Shown piece after piece: positions 6,795-11,519 of a stretch of 11,519 nucleotides of DNA (positions are counted from its first letter, which is position 1; every line of letters begins with the position of its first letter). The stretch is taken from NCBI GenBank assembly GCA_035560235.1, contig DATMAG010000098.1, forward strand, positions 1 through 11,519, read 5' to 3'. The stretch comes from DASRDU01 sp035560235 (GTDB taxonomy: Bacteria; Acidobacteriota; Blastocatellia; RBC074). Below the pieces are notes generated by a model. It did not search any database, was not told where the DNA came from, and saw only the letters and a list, made by a program, of their open reading frames with translations. Both the position numbers and the translations under genes were made by a program.

Positions 6795-6823
6795 GGACGG
6801 CACGCTGTCTTTATCGCTGCGTC
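6782..6823 (+). terminator. 13-bp hairpin containing the acyltransferase stop codon
   Basis: GACGCAGCGATAA (6782-6794) is the exact reverse complement of TTATCGCTGCGTC (6811-6823); the left arm ends in the gene's TAA. The 16-base loop can extend the stem with GAC/GTC and G-U pairs. No T-tract follows, so termination without a U-tract, or protection of the mRNA end, is more likely than a canonical intrinsic terminator. It also lies just downstream of the leftward pseudogene and could serve both strands. Confidence 0.5.
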
Positions 6824-6828
6824 AGTGC

Positions 6829-7092
6829 TTACAGCTTCTCGCCGTACTTTTTGAAGTGTTCCTCCTTCGCGCTGCCGATCCAGTCTTCGCGGCGGATGCG
6901 ACCGTGAAAGTGTTCGAGTTGTGCATCAGTCTGCTCGATGTCTGCTTCTGTCCACAGGGCTGCCTGGCGGAATCAGTGGATGCCCGGCCTGGGCAGCATC
7001 TTTTCCAGCACCGGGGCGACTGCGTAAATCAGTTTGAGGTCAGCGTAGCGGGCTGAACCGTCCGCGGTTTGAGTCTGAGCGCGCTGTACCAA
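6829..7092 (-). pseudogene. Decayed leftward gene fragment of unknown family
   Basis: On the minus strand one frame from 7092 down to the TAA at 6829-6831 reads like real protein, interrupted by a TGA at 6973-6975. The upstream half includes DLKLIYAVAPVLEKMLPRPG. The downstream half, 47 residues from FRQAALWTEADIEQ, ends in DWIGSAKEEHFKKYGEKL. Codon choice is GC-biased in the third position as in the intact neighbours, the composition is that of a folded alpha-helical protein, and the TGA falls where TGG (Trp) would give HWFRQ. No start codon with a ribosome-binding site is visible before the upstream stop at 7093. I do not recognise the family. It looks like the C-terminal remnant of a gene lost by deletion; antisense open frames across it are shadows. 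Confidence 0.5.
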
Positions 7093-7109
7093 TCATGCCG
7101 GTTTCGATT

Positions 7110-7115
7110 TAGAAT
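7110..7115 (+). promoter_or_regulatory. Candidate -10 hexamer of acnA
   Basis: TAGAAT matches five of six bases of the -10 consensus and lies 77 bases upstream of the acnA ATG. No recognisable -35 hexamer lies 16-18 bases before it, so the call is weak. Confidence 0.2.
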
Positions 7116-7192
7116 GCCTTCTCATTCACGCTGCGCAGTCAGGCTCGTGATGGCGCGGCAACCGCTCAACCACCAACCCCAATTTGGAAGCT

Positions 7193-9919
7193 ATGGCTCA
7201 CAATCTTTTCAGTTCACTGCAATCGTTCACGGCAGGCGCTGGACGCACAGCGCAGTTCTATTCACTTCCGCAGCTTGAGGCCGCCGGTGTCGGCGCGATT
7301 TCAAAACTGCCGGTCAGCATTCGCATCGTGCTGGAATCGGTGCTGCGCAATTACGACGGCAAAAAGATTCGCGAAGAGGACGTGCGCACGCTGGCCGGCT
7401 GGCAGCCGCAGGCTGAGCGCACGGCGGAAATTCCCTTTGTGGTGGCGCGCATTGTTTTGCAGGATTTCACGGGCGTGCCGCTGCTGGTTGATCTGGCCGC
7501 GATGCGTTCGACCGTTCACGCGCTCGGCAAAAATCCGAAGCTGATTGAACCGCTCGTCCCGGTTGATCTGGTCGTGGATCATTCAGTCCAGGTTGATTAC
7601 TCAGGCACAAGCGACGCGCTGCGGCTGAATATGGAGGTTGAATTCAAACGCAATTATCAGCGCTATCAGTTTCTGAAATGGGGCATGCAGGCGTTTGAGA
7701 CTTTCAAGGTCGTGCCGCCCGGCATCGGCATCGTGCATCAGGTCAATCTGGAATACCTGGCCAAGGGCGTGCTTGAAAAAGACGGCATTTGTTATCCCGA
7801 TACGCTGGTCGGCACCGATTCGCACACGACGATGATCAATGGTCTGGGCATTGTCGGCTGGGGCGTTGGCGGCATTGAAGCCGAAGCGGGAATGCTCGGT
7901 CAGCCGGTTTACTTCCTCACTCCTGATGTGGTCGGCTTCCACCTGCACGGCTCACTGCGCGAAGGCGTGACGGCGACTGATCTGGTCCTGACCGTGACTG
8001 AAATGCTGCGCAGGGCAAAAGTCGTCGGCAAGTTTGTTGAATTCTTTGGCGAAGGCACGGCGTCGCTTTCAGCCGTTGACCGCGCGACGATTGCGAATAT
8101 GGCCCCTGAATACGGCGCGACGATGGGTTTCTTCCCGGTTGACGAAGAGACGTGCAATTACTTCAGAGCGACAGGGCGCAGCGAGGAGCAGGTTGAAACG
8201 ATTCGCAATTACTTCAAAGCCCAGGGCCTGTTTGGCGTGCCGCAGAAAGGCGAAATCGAATACAGCCAGGTCGTCGAACTCAACCTGGCCGATGTCGTGC
8301 CGAGCGTGGCCGGGCCGAAACGCCCGCAGGATCGTATTGAACTCTCAAACCTCAGAAACAGATTCACTGAACTTTTCAGCAAACCGGTCAGTGAAAGCGG
8401 CTACAACAAACCCGCCGAAGAACTCACGCATCGCTTTGCCGCGACAACGAGCGTGCGCGTCGAAGGCGGCGCAGCGGCGGCGCAGGCGGTCGAACTCGGT
8501 CACGGCGATGTGCTGATTGCGGCAATCACTTCCTGCACGAATACCTCAAATCCCGGCGTGATGCTTGCGGCGGGACTCGTTGCAAAGAAGGCAGTTGAGA
8601 AAGGCCTCAAACCCAAAGCTTCGGTCAAGACTTCGCTCGCTCCCGGTTCGCGCGTGGTGACTGAGTACCTCAGCAAAACGGGGTTGCAGCAGTACCTGGA
8701 TCAGATCGGCTTCAATACGGTTGGTTATGGCTGCACAACCTGCATCGGCAACTCCGGCCCGCTCGATTCAGGGATTGAAGAAGTCGTGGTGAAAAACGAT
8801 CTCGTCGCGGCTTCAGTCCTGAGCGGCAACCGCAACTTTGAAGCCCGCGTGCATCCTTCGATCAAGGCCAACTTCCTGATGAGTCCGCCGCTCGTCGTGG
8901 CGTTTGCGCTCGCAGGCCGCGTCAACATTGATCTGACGAGTGAACCGCTCGGCGCGGGCAGCGACGGCGCGGATGTTTACCTGAAAGACATCTGGCCGAC
9001 GACCGATGAGGTCAAATCAGCGATGAGCGCGGCGATGGATGCTGAAACTTACCGGCGGCTGTACAGCGATTTCACTACAGAAAATCCGCTCTGGAATGAA
9101 ATTCCGGGCAGCGTCGGTGATGTGTACGCGTGGGACGAGCAGTCAACTTACATTCAGCAGCCGCCGTTTTTTGAAAACTTCAGCCTGCAGCCCGGCGTCG
9201 CGCACGACATCGTCCAGGCCAGAGCCTTGGCGATCTTCGGCGATTCGGTCACGACCGATCACATTTCGCCTGCCGGTTCGATCAAGGCCACGTCGCCCGC
9301 CGGACTCTATTTGCAGGAGAAAGGCGTTGCGCCCGCTGATTTCAACTCGTATGGTTCGCGGCGCGGCAATGATCGCGTGATGACGCGCGGCACCTTCGCC
9401 AACGTGCGCATCAAGAACCTGATGGTTCCGGGCGTCGAAGGCGGCGTGACGAAACTGCAGCCGGGCGGGGAACTGCTGCCGATTTACGATGCGGCAATGA
9501 AGTATCAGCAGTCGGGCACGCCGCTCATCATCATTGCCGGGCAGGAATACGGCACGGGCAGTTCGCGCGACTGGGCGGCGAAAGGCACGCGGCTGCTCGG
9601 CGTGCGTGCCGTGGTTGCGCAGAGCTTCGAGCGCATTCATCGCAGCAACCTCGTCGGCATGGGCGTGCTGCCCTTGCAATTCAGGGAAGGTACCAGCGCG
9701 CAGACGCTCAGGCTTGACGGCACTGAAAGCTTCGACATCACCGGGCTTGAAAACGGCCTTAAGCCGCGCATGGATGTGACGCTGGTCATTCATCGCGCGA
9801 GCGGTGAGCGCGAGGAAGTGCCGGTCACGCTGCGCATTGATACGCCGATTGAAGTTGATTATTACCTGCACGGCGGGATTCTGCCTTACGTGCTGCGGCA
9901 GTTGATTGCAACGGCCTGA
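7193..9919 (+). CDS. acnA: Aconitate hydratase A
   Basis: This cytoplasmic TCA-cycle enzyme isomerises citrate to isocitrate through cis-aconitate using a [4Fe-4S] cluster. The 908-residue product aligns from end to end with AcnA/IRP1-type aconitases (E. coli AcnA, 891). Landmarks are QDFTGVPLLVDLAAMR (90-105), DHSVQVD (129-135), the active-site block GTDSHTTMINGLG (207-219), the cluster ligands C448 in ITSCTNTSNP and C514 and C517 in GYGCTTCIGNSGP, GDSVTTDHISPAGS (684-697), and the swivel-domain GSSRDWAAKG (789-798). All key residues are present, so the enzyme should be active. I prefer the ATG at 7193; GGAAG (7186-7190) precedes it by only two bases, and a TTG at 7184 is possible but has no ribosome-binding site. 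The gene stands alone, followed by a strong hairpin. In other bacteria AcnA can bind mRNA when its cluster is lost; nothing here tests that. Confidence 0.97.
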   Translation: MAHNLFSSLQSFTAGAGRTAQFYSLPQLEAAGVGAISKLPVSIRIVLESVLRNYDGKKIREEDVRTLAGWQPQAERTAEIPFVVARIVLQDFTGVPLLVDLAAMRSTVHALGKNPKLIEPLVPVDLVVDHSVQVDYSGTSDALRLNMEVEFKRNYQRYQFLKWGMQAFETFKVVPPGIGIVHQVNLEYLAKGVLEKDGICYPDTLVGTDSHTTMINGLGIVGWGVGGIEAEAGMLGQPVYFLTPDVVGFHLHGSLREGVTATDLVLTVTEMLRRAKVVGKFVEFFGEGTASLSAVDRATIANMAPEYGATMGFFPVDEETCNYFRATGRSEEQVETIRNYFKAQGLFGVPQKGEIEYSQVVELNLADVVPSVAGPKRPQDRIELSNLRNRFTELFSKPVSESGYNKPAEELTHRFAATTSVRVEGGAAAAQAVELGHGDVLIAAITSCTNTSNPGVMLAAGLVAKKAVEKGLKPKASVKTSLAPGSRVVTEYLSKTGLQQYLDQIGFNTVGYGCTTCIGNSGPLDSGIEEVVVKNDLVAASVLSGNRNFEARVHPSIKANFLMSPPLVVAFALAGRVNIDLTSEPLGAGSDGADVYLKDIWPTTDEVKSAMSAAMDAETYRRLYSDFTTENPLWNEIPGSVGDVYAWDEQSTYIQQPPFFENFSLQPGVAHDIVQARALAIFGDSVTTDHISPAGSIKATSPAGLYLQEKGVAPADFNSYGSRRGNDRVMTRGTFANVRIKNLMVPGVEGGVTKLQPGGELLPIYDAAMKYQQSGTPLIIIAGQEYGTGSSRDWAAKGTRLLGVRAVVAQSFERIHRSNLVGMGVLPLQFREGTSAQTLRLDGTESFDITGLENGLKPRMDVTLVIHRASGEREEVPVTLRIDTPIEVDYYLHGGILPYVLRQLIATA

Positions 9920-9926
9920 GCAAAGC

Positions 9927-9962
9927 CTGTGGCGCAGGTTAAGACAGCAGCCTGCGCCACAG
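9927..9962 (+). terminator. 12-bp hairpin after acnA
   Basis: CTGTGGCGCAGG (9927-9938) is the exact reverse complement of CCTGCGCCACAG (9951-9962), with a 12-base loop, starting 8 bases after the acnA stop. No T-tract follows. It probably marks the end of the acnA transcript, and it argues against the Uma2 gene starting as far upstream as 9906, since the hairpin would then be inside the coding sequence. Confidence 0.5.
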
Positions 9963-9971
9963 CTTCGACAG

Positions 9972-10676
9972 ATGTCTCCGGGGATGGGCGCTGCACTAAA
10001 GATTCCAACAGAAGAGAGCGTGGCGGGCGTGAATGAATCGTCCGGCGAGAAGCGATTTGTCCTGCACAACGTCAGTTGGGAAACATACGAAAGACTGATC
10101 GCCGACCTGCAGGATCAAAGCCACTATCGTGTGTTTTATGACCATGGGACGCTGGAGATTATGTCACCCTCACTTAAGCACGAGGTTTACAATCGGGCCA
10201 TTTCGGACCTGATCAGAGTGATGACGCTGGATCTCGGCATTGACATCATCAATGCCGGATCAACGACTCTGAAGCTGAAAAAAAGGAAGCGCGGCGCGGA
10301 ACCGGCCACCTGCTTTTATATTCACAACGAAGCGCTGATGCGCGGCAAAACCGAAGTTGATCTGACTGCTGATCCGCCGCCTGATGTCATTTTTGAAGTG
10401 GACATCACGAGCGGATCGGTCAACAAGGCGCTGATCTATGCTGCCTTTGGCGTGCCGGAACTGTGGCGGTATGACGGAAAGAATTTCCGCATTTATCAAC
10501 TGAAAGGACGCCGCTACGTGGAAGCCGGAAAGAGTCTCGCCTGTCCCTGGCTGACCGCCGCATCGCTGGCAGAATTTATGCAGCAAACCAGAACCGAAGG
10601 CCCGTCAGCCGCGCTGCGTGCCTTTCGTGACTCTTTGCGCCAGCAGCGTGGGCGCAGGAAAAAGGAGACGAAATAA
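9972..10676 (+). CDS. Uma2-family protein (PD-(D/E)XK nuclease fold)
   Basis: The 234-residue product has the Uma2 fold, a restriction-endonuclease-like family often present in many copies in cyanobacteria, Chloroflexi and Blastocatellia, whose biological role is unsettled. Visible features are VSWETYERLIADL (35-47), GTLEIMSPSLKHE (59-71; E62 and H70), the family-typical ERG.EP.. CFYI-like block (KRGAEPATCFYI, 107-118), the catalytic PPDVIFEVD (136-144; D138, E142) and SVNKALIYAAFGVPELWRYD (149-168), where K152 stands four residues before Y156 as expected of the active-site lysine. The C-terminus (~205-234) is basic and probably disordered. The start is uncertain: ATG at 9972, ATG at 9984 and GTG at 10020 are all in frame and none has a clear ribosome-binding site. 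The gene follows acnA by 52 bases across a hairpin and is probably transcribed separately or by read-through. Confidence 0.85.
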   Translation: MSPGMGAALKIPTEESVAGVNESSGEKRFVLHNVSWETYERLIADLQDQSHYRVFYDHGTLEIMSPSLKHEVYNRAISDLIRVMTLDLGIDIINAGSTTLKLKKRKRGAEPATCFYIHNEALMRGKTEVDLTADPPPDVIFEVDITSGSVNKALIYAAFGVPELWRYDGKNFRIYQLKGRRYVEAGKSLACPWLTAASLAEFMQQTRTEGPSAALRAFRDSLRQQRGRRKKETK

Positions 10677-10730
10677 TCCACCCCAAAAGTATCCTGCCTG
10701 ACAGCAGTTTTCTCCTGTCCCGGCCTTCTT

Positions 10731-11141
10731 TTATTCACGCGTTGCAAGCCAGAGCATTGGACAGGTGATGGGAGCAATCACTGCCGAGCCAGCTCCCCTG
10801 ACAGTATTTTGCAGAGCCTTCTGAACCGGATTGCGTTTTCCAGCCGAGGCTGCATCCTGCCAGGAAATTTTATCAAACGTCCCGTAAAGCCAGACGCCCT
10901 CTTCAAGGGTAAAACAGACTCCGTTGATTAAGCTTACTTTTCCCAGGTGAATTTCAATTACTTCATTTCGCCCGATAGTTCTTTTCCTGACTCTGACTGT
11001 GATGTTCTTCCTTTCAGCTCCTGCTTTCTCGACGAATGCTCTGATCTCTTCAGGCGACATCGGTTTTGATGAAGGGTGAGACTGAGCAATGCAGGGAGCG
11101 GCCAGCAACAAACACAGGGATCCTGAAAGTAAGAAACGCAT
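10731..11141 (-). CDS. Small secreted protein, possible SH3/LSm-like domain
   Basis: The 136-residue product begins with a clear signal peptide (MRFLLSGSLCLLLAAPCIAQ, cleavage likely at CIA/Q), so it is exported. The mature part has a short helix (PEEIRAFVEKAG, about 29-40), then alternating strands: ITVRVRKRTIGRNEVIEIHLGKV, VCFTLEEG, TFDKISWQDAA. The order basic strand, FTL strand, then a Y/F-D-x-I/V motif resembles small acidobacterial secreted proteins with an SH3- or LSm-like barrel; this is a resemblance from memory, and the function is unknown. The C-terminus (about 111-136) is hydrophobic and glycine/alanine-rich. The start is firm: AAGGAGG (11149-11155) lies 7 bases before the ATG. 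The gene is convergent with the Uma2 gene, 54 bases away, with no clear terminator between them. Confidence 0.75.
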   Translation of the reverse strand: MRFLLSGSLCLLLAAPCIAQSHPSSKPMSPEEIRAFVEKAGAERKNITVRVRKRTIGRNEVIEIHLGKVSLINGVCFTLEEGVWLYGTFDKISWQDAASAGKRNPVQKALQNTVRGAGSAVIAPITCPMLWLATRE

Positions 11142-11148
11142 CGTCTGT

Positions 11149-11155
11149 CCTCCTT
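11149..11155 (-). promoter_or_regulatory. Strong ribosome-binding site of the small secreted protein gene
   Basis: AAGGAGG on the minus strand, 7 bases from the ATG at 11141. It is the best Shine-Dalgarno match in the window and fixes the start of this gene. Confidence 0.8.
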
Positions 11156-11226
11156 ACGAAGTGTGATTGATCTGTGGACGACATGTGACGATAGCCTTTT
11201 ACACCTGCCGTTGCCTTGAAGGTATG

Positions 11227-11258
11227 CTGCTGTGGCAATTTGTAAAGGGTCACAGCAG
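11227..11258. repeat. 8-bp inverted repeat
   Basis: CTGCTGTG (11227-11234) is the exact reverse complement of CACAGCAG (11251-11258), with a 16-base loop. It lies between the DUF4097 gene end and the small secreted protein gene, adjacent to the stronger hairpin at 11265-11307. It may be part of the same transcript-end region or an upstream regulatory site. Confidence 0.35.
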
Positions 11259-11264
11259 AGCAAA

Positions 11265-11307
11265 GCGGCACAGAATGATGTGGAAACCCATCGGGGTTCT
11301 GTGCCGC
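11265..11307 (-). terminator. 11-bp hairpin downstream of the DUF4097 gene
   Basis: GCGGCACAGAA (11265-11275) is the exact reverse complement of TTCTGTGCCGC (11297-11307); the loop can add an inner GATG/CATC stem. It begins 28 bases past the stop of the leftward gene at the right edge. In the leftward direction it is followed only by TTTG, a poor U-tract. It probably ends that gene's transcript. Confidence 0.45.
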
Positions 11308-11335
11308 TGATATGGTTGTGAGGTTGAAAGTGAAG

Positions 11336-11519
11336 TTACCTGACCAGACTGACGTTGCCTGACACTGATGACATCTTGAGCCGCCGCGAGCCGCTGCCAG
11401 GCTGTCCGTGCGCTTTCTGGCCCGGCCCGTATTCGGGCTTCTCGATCTGCAGCGGGAAGTCTGTTTTCAGCGATCCGCTCAGAACTGACATTTCGACGCT
11501 GGCGTCAAGGTTCTCAGGC
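11336..11519 (-). CDS. C-terminal end of a DUF4097-type beta-strand-repeat protein (partial)
   Basis: The last 60 residues of a leftward gene that continues past the right edge. The segment reads ENLDASVEMSVLSGSLKTDF, then PLQIEKPEYGPGQKAHGQPGS, and ends RRLKMSSVSGNVSLVR. The G-S-L-x-T-D-F-P strand, a glycine-rich linker, and a closing (L/I)xxxSVSGxVxL strand are the hallmark of the C-terminal edge of DUF4097 (adhesin-like beta-solenoid) proteins, which are usually exported or membrane-anchored and often found with anti-sigma or zinc-finger regulators. Function is not established. The stop TAA is at 11336-11338; the start is outside the window. Confidence 0.65.
   Translation of the reverse strand, partial: PENLDASVEMSVLSGSLKTDFPLQIEKPEYGPGQKAHGQPGSGSRRLKMSSVSGNVSLVR

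Noticed and set aside
5403..6803. A 466-codon open frame on the minus strand opposite the acyltransferase
   Set aside because: It is antisense to a gene with clear PlsC motifs. Its product is rich in H, Q, R and P, typical of a GC-rich shadow frame, and it runs through the hairpin region with no ribosome-binding site.
6739..7056. A 105-codon rightward frame after the acyltransferase
   Set aside because: It starts inside the acyltransferase gene, crosses the 13-bp hairpin, and is antisense to the more protein-like decayed frame on the minus strand.
9143..10069. A 308-codon open frame on the minus strand opposite the acnA 3' end
   Set aside because: It overlaps the highly conserved swivel domain of AcnA and has shadow-like, Arg-rich composition with no recognisable domain.
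1..11519. CRISPR arrays, toxin-antitoxin pairs, defence islands, phage genes or intact insertion sequences
   Set aside because: No regularly spaced direct repeats, transposase, integrase, Cas or toxin motifs were seen. The gene set is a mix of housekeeping and envelope genes.

Overview
The window is a stretch of bacterial chromosome with moderately high GC. The best guess at origin is an acidobacterium, probably of the Blastocatellia type; this is inference. It rests on the combination of a secreted two-component-regulator propeller protein, a large PKD/HYR/TIG surface protein with an unnamed tandem N-terminal domain, a DUF4097 protein, a Uma2-family protein, and long hairpin-rich intergenic regions. 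There is no rRNA, tRNA, CRISPR array, phage gene or intact transposase.

Layout, left to right. 1-112: a non-coding edge with a three-stem inverted repeat. 113-829 (-): a truncated propeller sensor ending after about 200 residues of propeller, without membrane or kinase parts. 830-1127: a gap with two hairpins. 1128-4571 (-): an 1147-residue secreted or membrane-anchored multidomain protein. 4572-5474: a 0.9-kb gene-free region full of perfect inverted repeats, including a 27-bp perfect palindrome. 5475-6794 (+): a PlsC-type acyltransferase fused to a polytopic membrane domain, closed by a 13-bp hairpin that contains its stop codon. 6829-7092 (-): a decayed gene fragment. 7193-9919 (+): aconitate hydratase AcnA, the only gene with a certain metabolic role, closed by a 12-bp hairpin. 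9972-10676 (+): a Uma2-family protein. 10731-11141 (-): a small secreted protein. 11336-11519 (-): the C-terminal end of a DUF4097 protein.

The genes do not form an obvious operon or pathway. They alternate in strand, almost all are separated by structured non-coding DNA, and they mix core metabolism (acnA, acyltransferase) with envelope or secreted proteins. I found no convincing complete new multi-gene system. The most promising unexplained signals are the tandem ~270-residue domain in the large secreted protein, the inverted-repeat cluster at 4700-5400, the recurring strong hairpins without T-tracts at gene ends, and the PlsC-membrane-domain fusion.
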